The translations under genes and the position numbers were made by a program. Shown in pieces: positions 44,254 to 52,394 of a DNA stretch of 64,000 nt. How positions within the stretch are numbered: the first letter of the stretch is position 1; every line of letters starts with the position of its first letter. The stretch is taken from contig NZ_CANLMZ010000003.1 of NCBI RefSeq assembly GCF_947492645.1, positions 124,001 through 188,000 on the forward strand. Direction: 5' to 3'. Below the pieces are notes generated by a model, which was not told where the DNA came from, did not search any database, and saw only the letters and a list, made by a program, of their open reading frames with translations. The stretch is from an uncultured Pontibacter sp. GTDB taxonomy: Bacteria > Bacteroidota > Bacteroidia > Cytophagales > Hymenobacteraceae.

Positions 44254-44925
44254 ATGCAGAAAGTTAGAAGCGCACTTATTGCCGGAGCCAGCGGTTTAGT
44301 TGGCGGTCATTGCCTGGAGTTGTTGCTCCAGGGCGACAGATACAGCCAGGTAATATCGGTAGGTCGCCGTGACCTGCCCCTGATACACCCCAAGCTAGAG
44401 CAAAAGAAGGTAGATTTTAATAAGTTGCAAAGCTATGCAGCCGACCTGGATGTAGATGATGTATTCTGTTGCCTGGGCACGACCATTAAAAAGGCCGGAT
44501 CTAAAGAAGCGTTTTACAAAGTAGACCACACATACGTAGTAGAGCTAGCCAAGCTTACAGCGCGTAAAGGTGCCGCTCAGTTTGTGGTGGTTTCGGCTAT
44601 GGGCGCTGATGCGGGTTCTATGGTTTTCTACAATAAAGTAAAAGGCGAGATGGAGCGCGATGTACAGCAGCAGGGCTTTGGTGCTGTGCACATTGTAAGG
44701 CCTTCGTTGCTTTTAGGCGAACGCGACGAGCACCGCACCGGCGAGGCATTTGCAGCTAAAGTAATGAAACCGCTGAGCAGCCTGATGGTAGGGCCATTAA
44801 AAAAGTATAAACCCATAGAAGCCGAAACAGTAGCCCGTGCCATGGTGTATGTTGCTTCGCAGCAGCAGCAGGGCGTTCATATTTACCCATCAGATGAAAT
44901 TGCCGCTTTAGGTACTAAACTGTAG
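44254..44925 (+). CDS. NAD(P)-binding oxidoreductase, HTATIP2-like
   Basis: 223 residues. The Rossmann motif GASGLVGGHCLE (about 11-22) binds NAD(P), and CCLGTTIKKAGSKEAFYKVDHTYVVELAK (about 71-99) is typical of TIP30/HTATIP2-like atypical short-chain reductases. The catalytic Tyr/Lys of the standard family is represented by FYNKVKGEME. Starts 9 bases after the DUF5916 gene, so it is likely co-transcribed. The substrate is unknown. Confidence 0.82.
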   Translation: MQKVRSALIAGASGLVGGHCLELLLQGDRYSQVISVGRRDLPLIHPKLEQKKVDFNKLQSYAADLDVDDVFCCLGTTIKKAGSKEAFYKVDHTYVVELAKLTARKGAAQFVVVSAMGADAGSMVFYNKVKGEMERDVQQQGFGAVHIVRPSLLLGERDEHRTGEAFAAKVMKPLSSLMVGPLKKYKPIEAETVARAMVYVASQQQQGVHIYPSDEIAALGTKL

Positions 44926-44966
44926 CCTGAGCTATGCCGTAAGTTGCATGCATATACTATAAATTT

Positions 44967-45761
44967 ATGCAGTCACAACACTTACATCACATATTCCCGA
45001 AAGCATCTCAATACGACCCGGAATGGGTACGCAAGCACTCTATGGGCGAGAACGTGCTTTTTAACCTCGAAAGCCTTACTAAATCACTTAATCTGAAGCC
45101 AGGCATGCGCATACTTGACTTGGGTTGCGGCAAGGCCATCAGCTCTATTTTTTTGGCAAAAGAGTTTGGGGTTAAAGTATGGGCCGTAGACGAAGCCATA
45201 TCGGCCAGCGATAATTACCAGCGCATAAAAGACGAAGGCTGCGAAGACCATGTAATACCCATAGAGGCAGATGCCCGCGCATTGCCCTTTGCCGAAGAGT
45301 ACTTTGATGTAGTGATTGTAGTAGACTCCTACACATACTTTGGCACCGACGAGAAGTACCTGCCCTACATTGCCCGCTTTATAAAACCCGGCGGCTACAT
45401 TGCCATTGTAGATGTATGCTTTACCAAAGAGATAGACACCCTGGATCAAGTGCCCGATTTCCTGCGCGACGATTACCAGAACTACTGGTACTTTGTGCAC
45501 ACCATAGAGTGGTGGAAGAGGCTATGGGAAAAAACAGGTTTAGTGGAGGTAAAAGCTGCAAAGCTGCTAAACGAAGCGGAACTGGTGCGCCAGCAATATA
45601 TCAAAGATTTTGAGGCTGCCGAGGAAGAAGACCCCTTTGCCAAAGCGCTGGAACGTGACAAACAGAACTTTATATCTTTCTTTAAATTGATTGGGCAACG
45701 CACTAAAAAAACCGTTTACCTGCAGGATTATAAAGTGGAGAGTAAAAATCAGGAATCCTAG
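44967..45761 (+). CDS. Class I SAM-dependent methyltransferase
   Basis: 264 residues. Motif I is MRILDLGCGKAISSIFLAKEFG (about 48-69), with the acidic VWAVDEAI and the later motif DVVIVVDSYTYFG. The C-terminal half is helical and charged. It is a soluble methyltransferase; the acceptor is unknown. It follows the oxidoreductase by 41 bases on the same strand. Confidence 0.85.
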   Translation: MQSQHLHHIFPKASQYDPEWVRKHSMGENVLFNLESLTKSLNLKPGMRILDLGCGKAISSIFLAKEFGVKVWAVDEAISASDNYQRIKDEGCEDHVIPIEADARALPFAEEYFDVVIVVDSYTYFGTDEKYLPYIARFIKPGGYIAIVDVCFTKEIDTLDQVPDFLRDDYQNYWYFVHTIEWWKRLWEKTGLVEVKAAKLLNEAELVRQQYIKDFEAAEEEDPFAKALERDKQNFISFFKLIGQRTKKTVYLQDYKVESKNQES

Positions 45762-45798
45762 CACAATAATAATGTACAAGTACGTTAGAAGTAGTAAT

Positions 45799-45836
45799 TT
45801 TGCCTGAGCTAAAGCCTTTATTTAGGCGCAGGCAAA
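45799..45836 (+). terminator. Weak hairpin after the methyltransferase gene
   Basis: 8-bp arms TTTGCCTG/CAGGCAAA (45799-45806 and 45829-45836) enclosing a short GCCT/AGGC pair. No T run follows. Confidence 0.4.
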
Positions 45837-45865
45837 TGCTAATCTTTCAATATTTTTATAGTTAA

Positions 45866-46360
45866 ATGAAAAATCTATTACGTATTACGTTTGCATTGGC
45901 AATTGTACTTTGTGTTTCGGTTGCGGCACAGGCACAAAGCGGTTACAGCACGGGTATTGGTTTAAGAGGCGGTGTAGCGTCTGGCCTTACCATCAAACAC
46001 TTTATCAAAAGCGATGCTGCCATAGAAGGTATCATTAGCACCAACTTCAGGCACAGGGGTGCAGTTATTACAGTACTCTACGAAAAACACGCACAGGCTT
46101 TTAATGCACGCGGCCTGCAATGGTATTATGGTATCGGGGGGCACATTGGTTTCCACGAAGGGCACCATTACTACGACCGCGGCCACAAACACTACCACGA
46201 CGATAATGTAGTAGCCTTAGGTATAGACGGTGTGCTGGGACTGGAGTATTACATCCGTGATATTCCGTTTACAATTGGCGCAGACATAAAGCCATACATT
46301 AACATACCAAGCGGCGGCGGCTACTGGGATAGTGCCCTGCATGTGCGTTATGTGTTTTAA
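45866..46360 (+). CDS. Small outer-membrane barrel-like protein with His-rich loop
   Basis: 164 residues with a signal peptide (VAAQAQ). Alternating strands (GIGLRGGVASGLTIKHFI, YYGIGGHIGFHEGHHYYDRG, VLGLEYYIRDIPFTIGADIKPY, SALHVRYVF) suggest an eight-stranded OmpA/OmpX-like barrel ending in Phe. One loop has eight histidines within about 25 residues (HIGFHEGHHYYDRGHKHYHDD) and could bind metal (inference). Followed at once by the long perfect inverted repeat at 46368-46441. Confidence 0.8.
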   Translation: MKNLLRITFALAIVLCVSVAAQAQSGYSTGIGLRGGVASGLTIKHFIKSDAAIEGIISTNFRHRGAVITVLYEKHAQAFNARGLQWYYGIGGHIGFHEGHHYYDRGHKHYHDDNVVALGIDGVLGLEYYIRDIPFTIGADIKPYINIPSGGGYWDSALHVRYVF

Positions 46361-46367
46361 TTGATTT

Positions 46368-46441
46368 CAACAATCAGAGTATAAACAAAGAGGCCTTGCT
46401 AACTTATTAGCAAGGCCTCTTTGTTTATACTCTGATTGTTG
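46368..46441. terminator. Long perfect inverted repeat, bidirectional terminator
   Basis: 35-bp perfect arms (46368-46402 and 46407-46441) with a 4-nt loop, between the barrel gene (plus) and the tiny membrane protein genes (minus). The centre is AGGCCTTGCTAA; the outer parts contain GAGTATAA, a one-base variant of the octamer. Confidence 0.9.
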
Positions 46442-46457
46442 TTTTGTAATGCACCTT

Positions 46458-46592
46458 CTAATGCGTGATAAAGTATATGATCTCGCCTACGCTGGTACCA
46501 AATCTAAAAATAAAGTAAGCGGATAATAGTATAAGCCCACTTCTGAGATACCAACTGCTCTTCCCCGGAAGACATTCCTTCTTGATGTTCAT
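46458..46592 (-). CDS. Tiny membrane protein C of a tandem trio
   Basis: 44 residues, MNIKKECLPGKSSWYLRSG..., a basic N terminus, one TM helix (about 19-31), and the C-terminal signature GTSVGEIIYFITH. It starts 5 bases after the stop of copy B. The three copies share G-x-x-x-G in the helix end and V-G-x-x-x-Y-x-x-T-H at the very C terminus. Conservation of the ending in three separate frames, while the N termini differ, supports that all are translated. The function is unknown. Confidence 0.7.
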   Translation of the reverse strand: MNIKKECLPGKSSWYLRSGLILLSAYFIFRFGTSVGEIIYFITH

Positions 46593-46597
46593 TGCTG

Positions 46598-46732
46598 CTA
46601 ATGTGTTATATTATACACAAACTCGCCTACAGCCTCGCCGGCAAAGTACATAAAAAAGACAAGTATAACAGCTACCACCACAGGACGGTGCAATTTACTT
46701 TCCTTGCCAGTACAATGTTTTATGAGCTTCAT
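46598..46732 (-). CDS. Tiny membrane protein B of a tandem trio
   Basis: 44 residues, MKLIKHCTGKESKLHRP..., basic N terminus, a strongly hydrophobic helix VVVAVILVFFMYFAG (about 18-32) and the ending GEAVGEFVYNITH. It lies 30 bases after copy A and 5 bases before copy C. The N-in orientation is expected from the positive charges, placing the YxxTH end outside the cytoplasm (inference). Confidence 0.72.
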   Translation of the reverse strand: MKLIKHCTGKESKLHRPVVVAVILVFFMYFAGEAVGEFVYNITH

Positions 46733-46762
46733 AAGCGACAGATTTATACGTGGTGTAAAAGC

Positions 46763-46906
46763 TTAATGTGTAAGGTTGTATATAAGCCTTCCTACCGACT
46801 CTCCTACCATCAACCCTGCGCAGAACAAAACAACAACTACAGCAATAAGAACAGGTAAAGAGTACCTGGTTTTCGTAATGCTACAGTTATTAAAGAAATT
46901 CATCAT
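46763..46906 (-). CDS. Tiny membrane protein A of a tandem trio
   Basis: 47 residues (two adjacent ATGs), MMNFFNNCSITKTRYSLP..., helix VLIAVVVVLFCAGLMVG (about 19-35) and the ending GESVGRLIYNLTH. First of three same-strand copies that share the C-terminal signature. Possible roles include small toxin, membrane-complex subunit or secreted peptide precursor; nothing in the sequence decides between these. Confidence 0.7.
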   Translation of the reverse strand: MMNFFNNCSITKTRYSLPVLIAVVVVLFCAGLMVGESVGRLIYNLTH

Positions 46907-47002
46907 AAGGATTGGGTTTAGCGCTTTAGCCGGCTATTCTACTCACAACAAACCTAGCTTTTAAACTAAAGTATAATTTAAATATAAGGATATTGCTTTA
47001 AA

Positions 47003-47047
47003 GATAAAAGGCGAAGGCCATCATCTTTAGTAGCCTTCGCCTTTTAT
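47003..47047 (-). terminator. Terminator after the AstE-like gene
   Basis: 15-bp perfect arms (47004-47018 and 47033-47047) with a 14-nt loop, 22 bases after the stop codon, T-rich on the minus strand. TTATACTT overlaps its outer edge. Confidence 0.85.
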
Positions 47048-47068
47048 ACTTGCCACATTTAGGCCTAT

Positions 47069-48010
47069 TTAATAAGCTATATGAAGCAATGCGTCGCCCT
47101 GGTTAACCACAGGCATGTTATTTAAACCCACAATGTAGCCAGATGCAGGCGCATTCAGCCTAACCTCCATCTCACCGTATGGGTCGGTTATGCTTCCTAT
47201 CACCTGGTTCTTTTTTACATACTCCCCTATGTTGATAGAAGTACGCCACAAACCAGCATTTTTTGCGCGCAACCAAATATCTTTCATGCAAACCATACTT
47301 GGCTCTGTAGGCTCTGTGTGGTTTGCCATCATACCGAGGTGGTGCAGCACACGGCAGGTACCTTCTATCCCTATCTTAATGCCTTTTTCATCAAACCGGA
47401 GGCTCTCGCCTGTTTCGTACACCAGAATAGATTTGCCAAGTTTGCCAGCTTCTTTGCGTAGCGATCCCTGGCGATAAGGAGCATTCATGATAAAAGGTGC
47501 AGCAAAAGCCTTAGCCAACTCTTCATTCTTATAGTCGCTTAGCACGCAACGTATCTGTGGGTAATTGGCACGGCTCGAGCCCCCTGTATGGAAGTCGAGG
47601 CCGTAGTCTACGTAAGGCATCACCTCCTTCATAAAGCGGTGGGCAACGCGGCTGGCAAGCGACCCGTCGCGGTTACCCGGAAAGCTGCGGTTAACATCTT
47701 TGCCATCCGGCACCTCCCTGGAAAAGTTCAGGAAGCCATAGATGTTAAGTATAGGCACCGCAATGATGGTTCCTTTTAGCGGATACAGCATCTTTTTAGA
47801 CAGCATCCTGCGGATAATCTCAGTACCGTTTACTTCATCGCCGTGCATGCCAGCCATCAGCAATACTACCGGGCCATCGTTTACAGACCGAAAAACATAA
47901 ACAGGTATCTCGATTACCGTACCGCTGGGCAATTTACTTATCACCAGCTTTGTCAGTACCTTCTCGCCCCGGTCTATGCTTTTGCCGTTAATAACTATCG
48001 TTTCGGGCAT
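47069..48010 (-). CDS. Succinylglutamate desuccinylase/aspartoacylase family protein
   Basis: 313 residues. Zinc ligands appear in GMHGDEVNG (His and Glu, about 55-63) and in DYGLDFHTGG (His about 142); NRSFPG is the usual Arg motif. A C-terminal beta domain (APASGYIVGLNNMPVVNQGDALLHI) resembles a biotinyl-type hybrid fold. The family removes acyl or amino-acid groups from amino acids or peptides. One base separates it from rimK, so it is coupled to an amino-acid ligase and a protease-like gene: a likely add/remove system for glutamate or related tails (inference). Confidence 0.88.
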   Translation of the reverse strand: MPETIVINGKSIDRGEKVLTKLVISKLPSGTVIEIPVYVFRSVNDGPVVLLMAGMHGDEVNGTEIIRRMLSKKMLYPLKGTIIAVPILNIYGFLNFSREVPDGKDVNRSFPGNRDGSLASRVAHRFMKEVMPYVDYGLDFHTGGSSRANYPQIRCVLSDYKNEELAKAFAAPFIMNAPYRQGSLRKEAGKLGKSILVYETGESLRFDEKGIKIGIEGTCRVLHHLGMMANHTEPTEPSMVCMKDIWLRAKNAGLWRTSINIGEYVKKNQVIGSITDPYGEMEVRLNAPASGYIVGLNNMPVVNQGDALLHIAY

Positions 48011-48011
48011 G

Positions 48012-48914
48012 CTATTCCTGTACTTTCGTTTTAGGCTTTTTCTTTGCCAGTTCTTCCACGTACTCTATTATTTTGGTGGCGATGTCTTTTTGGGTGGCAC
48101 GCTCTATCCCCTCCAGCCCCGGCGACGAGTTTACCTCAAGTATAAGGGGCCCGCGCTTAGATTGTAGCATATCTACACCAGCTATACCTAAACCCAAGGA
48201 CTTAGCAGCCAGCAAAGCAGCGGCTTTTTCCTGGCGGGTAAGTTTTATCAAAGATGCATTACCGCCACGGTGCAGGTTAGAACGGAACTCGCCCTCTTTT
48301 CCCTGTCGTTTCATAGCGCCTACTACCTCGCCGTTTACTATAAATGCGCGGATGTCGGCACCACCAGCCTCTGCAATAAACTCCTGCACAATTATACGTG
48401 CCTTCAGGTTATGGAATGCCTCGATTACTGACTCAGCTGCCTTCCTGGTCTCGGCCAGTACTACGCCCAGTCCTTGTGTGCCTTCCAGCAGCTTAATTAC
48501 CAGGGGGGCGCCACCTACTTCTTTTACCAGCTCGGATGTGTTTTTAGAGTAGTTGGTGAAAGCTGTTTTGGGCATGCCTAAACCGGCACGCGACAGTATC
48601 TGGAGGCTGCGCAGTTTATCGCGCGAGCGCACAATAGCCTGAGAGTCTACGGCGCTTTTTACTTTCATCATCCCAAACTGGCGCACTACTGCTGTACCGT
48701 AAAATGTTACCGAGGCTCCAATACGTGGAATCACAACATCTATACCTGTGAGGCGCTCTCCTTTGTACAATATGTGCGGGTCGCCCTGCTCTATTACAAG
48801 GTCGCAGCGCAAGTGGTCTAATACAATGGCTTGGTGCCCCCGCTGCTCGGCTGCCTCCACCAGGCGGCGGGTAGAGTATAGCTTTGGGTTACGGGAGAGA
48901 ATGGCTATTTTCAT
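48012..48914 (-). CDS. rimK: RimK-type ATP-grasp ligase
   Basis: 300 residues, ATP-grasp fold: [21 protein letters not shown] at the start of the ATP domain, [19 protein letters not shown] (about 146-164) for the nucleotide, [16 protein letters not shown] (about 217-232), and the metal motif [15 protein letters not shown] (about 265-279). RimK adds glutamate residues to the C terminus of ribosomal protein S6 in E. coli. The 300-residue length and the neighbours match the rimK/protease/AstE-like module. The actual acceptor here is unknown. Confidence 0.9.
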   Translation of the reverse strand: MKIAILSRNPKLYSTRRLVEAAEQRGHQAIVLDHLRCDLVIEQGDPHILYKGERLTGIDVVIPRIGASVTFYGTAVVRQFGMMKVKSAVDSQAIVRSRDKLRSLQILSRAGLGMPKTAFTNYSKNTSELVKEVGGAPLVIKLLEGTQGLGVVLAETRKAAESVIEAFHNLKARIIVQEFIAEAGGADIRAFIVNGEVVGAMKRQGKEGEFRSNLHRGGNASLIKLTRQEKAAALLAAKSLGLGIAGVDMLQSKRGPLILEVNSSPGLEGIERATQKDIATKIIEYVEELAKKKPKTKVQE

Positions 48915-48921
48915 AAATTAT

Positions 48922-49404
48922 TTATTTCTGCTTTTGCTTGAGTTTATACTTTTGTGCAAGGTTTTTACGGGAAACATCGACAATAAACCGCCCTTTTAAT
49001 AATTTTCTTCCGATAAGCACCGGGTATTTCATGTCGCTTCTGTCAGAGAGCGAAAATTCGGCTTCAACGGTTTCATCAAACAACCTGATCTTGGTTTTTA
49101 TAACGTAACGCTCCTGCCTCTCTCCTATAGAGCTTTTTATTTCGCGCAGATCATACTCGGCAAACCACAACTTTTTATGGTTATACTGTGGATGAGAAGG
49201 GTCCAGCAAATCCAGGCATATCACTTTTGTGCCGTCAGGGCGGATTTCTTCGTGTATGTCGGAGCAATGGATAGCCGAGGTAAAAGCACCGGTATCCACC
49301 TTGGCTTCTATCTCATCAATATCCAGATCCGGAAACGACACGAGCTCCCGCCTTCCTATCACTTTTTTTTCAGCTTTATGCTTTTCTTTTTTTTCCTCTT
49401 TCAT
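48922..49404 (-). CDS. RimB-like (ATP-dependent zinc protease family) retropepsin-fold protein
   Basis: 160 residues from the ATG giving MKEEKKEKHK; an upstream TTG adds three. After a Lys-rich N terminus, VIGRRELVSFPDLDIDEIEAKVDTGAFTSAIHC carries the DTGA motif of retropepsin-like aspartic proteases. YPVLIGRKLLKGRFIVDVSR is the second family block. Related proteins (RimB) partner with RimK. It is first in the three-gene operon. A TAAATTTG box at 49411-49418 (minus) lies so close to the ATG that the transcript might be nearly leaderless. Confidence 0.87.
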   Translation of the reverse strand: MKEEKKEKHKAEKKVIGRRELVSFPDLDIDEIEAKVDTGAFTSAIHCSDIHEEIRPDGTKVICLDLLDPSHPQYNHKKLWFAEYDLREIKSSIGERQERYVIKTKIRLFDETVEAEFSLSDRSDMKYPVLIGRKLLKGRFIVDVSRKNLAQKYKLKQKQK

Positions 49405-49529
49405 CAAAGGCAAATTTAGAAGTATGATTCACGAATGCTGTACTATAGCTGAGAAATTATAGCTGAGAAATTTCAGAATAAAAGTGTAACCTGAAATCGT
49501 CAGCTATACCCTTTGTGCAGCAACCATAA

Positions 49530-50732
49530 TTACTTACTGTAGCTGATCCTGTAAATAGCATTGTTTTTATCATCGGATACAAGCAGGGCGCCATCAGGCA
49601 TCACCAGCACATCTACAGGGCGCCCCCAGTCATCCTGGCCTTCTAACCATCCTTCGGCAAATGGCTCGTAAGAAGTGGCATTGCCATTGCCATCAAGGGT
49701 AACCTGCATTAACCTGTAACCTGATTTTTCGGAGCGGTTCCAGGAGCCGTGCTCTGCTATGATGATGCGGTTTTTATACTCTGCCGGAAACATGTTGCCT
49801 GTGTAAAACTTTAAGCCCAGCGAAGCCACGTGCGCGCCAAGCTTTTGCACCGGCTTTACAAAATCGTTGCAGTTGCGCTTTTTGCCAAACTCAGGGTCTG
49901 ATATCTCGCCGGCGTGGCAGTAAGGATAACCAAAGTGCTGTCCTTTTTGCGTGGCGCGGTTCAACTCATCCGGGGGAGTGTTATCGCCCAGCATGTCGCG
50001 GCCATTGTCGGTAAAGTATAAGTTTTTGGTTTGCGGGTGCCAGGTAAAGCCTACGGTATTGCGCACTCCGTGCGCGTACACTTCCAGTCCAGAGCCATCG
50101 GCGTTCATGCGGGCAATGCTGGCATAAATTGGCTTGTCTGTGTTTTCGCAGATATTGCAGGGCGCACCTACCGGCACATACAATTTGTTATCAGGGCCGA
50201 AGGCAATATATTTCCAGCCATGGTGCGCATCAGTCGGAAATTTATCGTTCACCACTTCATACTTTGGCTTGTTGCGGTAGGTCTGTTCTATGTTTGGATA
50301 CTTAAGTACGCGGCTAATTTCTGCCACATACAGGTCTCCGTTATGTACAGCTACACCATTCGGGCTGTTTAAGCCGGCGGCTACCTCCACTACTTCTTCT
50401 GCTTTGCCATCTTTGTTTTCATCAATTATGGCAAAAACTTTATCGTTGCTGCGCGTGCCCACGAAAAGTATACCCGAGGGGCTTAATGCCATAGATCGGG
50501 CATTTTCTACATTTCTGGCATAGTATTCAATCTTAAATCCGGCAGGCAAACTTATTTTAGAAAGGCTGGCATCTTCAGGTTCCGGATTATCGGCGCTGGC
50601 GGCTGCATCCTGTTCTACAGCTTCTGTATCGGCAGATGCGTTTTCGCCGGCCGACGAGTTGTCGGAGGAGCAGCTGGTGGCAAATGTAGCGAAGGTGAAG
50701 CAACTTAAAAGCAGCACTAGTGGTTTTTTCAT
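49530..50732 (-). CDS. PQQ-type sugar dehydrogenase-like lipoprotein (sorbosone dehydrogenase family)
   Basis: 400 residues. The lipobox FATSC is followed by an acidic Ser/Ala/Glu-rich linker (about 25-60) that may carry the protein off the membrane. The propeller begins at ISLPAGFKIEYYARNVENARSM. Characteristic pieces include GLNSPNGVAVHNGDLYVAE, GVRNTVGFTWHPQTKNLYFTDNGRDMLGDN, and EHGSWNRSEKSGYRL. It would oxidise a sugar or alcohol using PQQ in the periplasm. No PQQ biosynthesis genes are in the window, so cofactor supply is open. Confidence 0.87.
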   Translation of the reverse strand: MKKPLVLLLSCFTFATFATSCSSDNSSAGENASADTEAVEQDAAASADNPEPEDASLSKISLPAGFKIEYYARNVENARSMALSPSGILFVGTRSNDKVFAIIDENKDGKAEEVVEVAAGLNSPNGVAVHNGDLYVAEISRVLKYPNIEQTYRNKPKYEVVNDKFPTDAHHGWKYIAFGPDNKLYVPVGAPCNICENTDKPIYASIARMNADGSGLEVYAHGVRNTVGFTWHPQTKNLYFTDNGRDMLGDNTPPDELNRATQKGQHFGYPYCHAGEISDPEFGKKRNCNDFVKPVQKLGAHVASLGLKFYTGNMFPAEYKNRIIIAEHGSWNRSEKSGYRLMQVTLDGNGNATSYEPFAEGWLEGQDDWGRPVDVLVMPDGALLVSDDKNNAIYRISYSK

Positions 50733-50821
50733 GGTCTATCGTGTTAGATTATAAACAGGTATAAGTATAAATCAGGTTTTAGGTTAATTATTGAAAGTAT
50801 AAATATAGCCCAAAGGCAAAG

Positions 50822-51628
50822 CTAATTTGATTTGCGCTTTCGGTGCAGCAGGTCGGCTACATCACTCAGCAAATTTGAGTGACCGGCTTTTAACACCACC
50901 AGCTCTCCCTGGTCCAGGGCATTAACAAATACGCCTACACGCTTTGGAGAGATGATCTGGTCATACTCCCCCAGGAACATCGTAACCGGTACTTTATTTA
51001 TATTCAGCAGCTTTACAATTTGCCTGATGTCGAAGTTAAGTTCTCTGAAGCCAACCCAGCTGCGGTACACGCGCAGGCGCTTTGCTGTGCTGTCCATTTG
51101 GTAGTGTGCAAACCGAATCAGGCTTTTGTGCACCATGTTATACTTATCCAGCATCCGCAGCAGGCCAAAAAAGATGTCTGGTTTTACTACGGTGCGCTTA
51201 AACAGCTGCTGCAGCCACCCTGGGTAAGTGGCTATGTTATACCAAAAGCTGGTCTTGATACCGTCAGGCGCAATCAGGAAAAGCTCCTCTATACGCTCTG
51301 GCATCGTTTCTACTAAAGTAAGCGCAAACTTGCCTCCCATGCTAAAGCCCATCAGCGAAAAGCGCTCAACTTTATACTTATCCAGAAAATGAAGTATAAA
51401 ATCCTTTAACAGGGGCTTTGTAAGCGGCAGGTCATTTTTATGTAAGGTGCTGCTCCCATGAAAAAACAAGTCGAAGGCATAGATTGTGTAATCGCTGCCA
51501 AGCGCACGCTCCATACTTTGGTAATAACTACTGCTTTGCCCATACCCATGGAAAGCCAGCAATACCCGAGTGCCATGCCCAATTACCCGGTAATGAAGCT
51601 TAGATCTGTCTTGAAGTATAAAGGGCAT
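50822..51628 (-). CDS. Alpha/beta hydrolase
   Basis: 268 residues, cytosolic. HGYGQSS (about 27-33) forms the oxyanion region, GFSMGG the nucleophile elbow (Ser96), FLGEYDQIISP the acid and AGHSN the catalytic His. The compact lid is between 150 and 200. Related to esterases/lipases; substrate unknown. It stands alone on the strand. Confidence 0.87.
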   Translation of the reverse strand: MPFILQDRSKLHYRVIGHGTRVLLAFHGYGQSSSYYQSMERALGSDYTIYAFDLFFHGSSTLHKNDLPLTKPLLKDFILHFLDKYKVERFSLMGFSMGGKFALTLVETMPERIEELFLIAPDGIKTSFWYNIATYPGWLQQLFKRTVVKPDIFFGLLRMLDKYNMVHKSLIRFAHYQMDSTAKRLRVYRSWVGFRELNFDIRQIVKLLNINKVPVTMFLGEYDQIISPKRVGVFVNALDQGELVVLKAGHSNLLSDVADLLHRKRKSN

Positions 51629-51770
51629 CTTAAAATCGGAAGTTTAGGAGTTAAGAAGTTAGAGGGTTTTACTGCGTAAGGACACTAAAAGATGCTGGAG
51701 CTGAAAAGTAAGACATGAAGTAAACTTAAAAGGCCTTGCACGTAATTTACTTACCTCCGTCACCCAAACG

Positions 51771-52313
51771 TTATAACTTCGAAACTCCCCCGGACACAAT
51801 AAACTTCATCACCTCGCTGCTTGGCACATCCAGGAACGTAACGTTGCGGAGGGGCACCAGAAAAAGCTCACCTGAAAAGTTGTAAGAGTGCGGAAAGTAT
51901 ACGGCTACTTTATCTTCACATTCAATGCTGATGATGGTATCCTGCGTAACAAATCCCAGTTTATGGTTATCCGCATCTTCCGACATCTTCACCATCACCG
52001 GCTTATTAAACTTCTGGTTATCGCCGACAAAAGCATTGAACAAGTCTTTTATACTTGAGTAAATAATACTCACTAACGGTACTTTGTGGAACAGCTTTTC
52101 TGTGATGACAAAAAACGGCTTTACCAACAGCGAAGAGCCTATAAACCCGACAAGGGTAAGCAATATCACCATCAGCAAAATGCCCAGCCCTGGTATGCCC
52201 AAGTCAAAGAGCCCGTCCAGCCAGTCTATTATGGCTACAACTATCCAAACGGTAAGGGTAAAAGGGGCAATGATCAAAAGCCCGTTAAGGAAATATCGGA
52301 ATAAACGTCTCAT
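51771..52313 (-). CDS. DUF502 membrane protein
   Basis: 180 residues with two N-terminal TM helices (about 8-28 and 42-66). A conserved cytoplasmic part follows: VPLVSIIYSSIKDLFNAFVGDNQKFNKPVMVK and VAVYFPHSYNFSGELFLVPLRNVTFLDVPSSEVMKFIVSGG. These are DUF502 hallmarks. Function unknown; the family resembles membrane trafficking or stress proteins of plants and bacteria. It is downstream of ispH but cut off from it by a terminator. Confidence 0.88.
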   Translation of the reverse strand: MRRLFRYFLNGLLIIAPFTLTVWIVVAIIDWLDGLFDLGIPGLGILLMVILLTLVGFIGSSLLVKPFFVITEKLFHKVPLVSIIYSSIKDLFNAFVGDNQKFNKPVMVKMSEDADNHKLGFVTQDTIISIECEDKVAVYFPHSYNFSGELFLVPLRNVTFLDVPSSEVMKFIVSGGVSKL

Positions 52314-52326
52314 GTATTATTTGTCG

Positions 52327-52356
52327 CAAAAAAAAGGCTTTGCCGAAGCAAAGCCT
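52327..52356 (-). terminator. UUCG-loop terminator after ispH
   Basis: 9-bp arms AGGCTTTGC/GCAAAGCCT (52335-52343 and 52348-52356). On the minus strand the loop reads TTCG and the stem is followed by T8. A textbook intrinsic terminator. Confidence 0.93.
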
Positions 52357-52394
52357 AAATTAGCAAAAATGCTTTATAGTATAAATGCTATGTT

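Noticed and set aside
46592..46858. 88-codon frame on the plus strand opposite the tiny membrane proteins
   Set aside because: The minus-strand frames show a repeated C-terminal signature, which fixes the coding strand; the plus frame has none.
49444..49471. Two tandem copies of a 14-bp unit (TATAGCTGAGAAAT)
   Set aside because: Only two units in a short gap; likely replication slippage with no sign of function.
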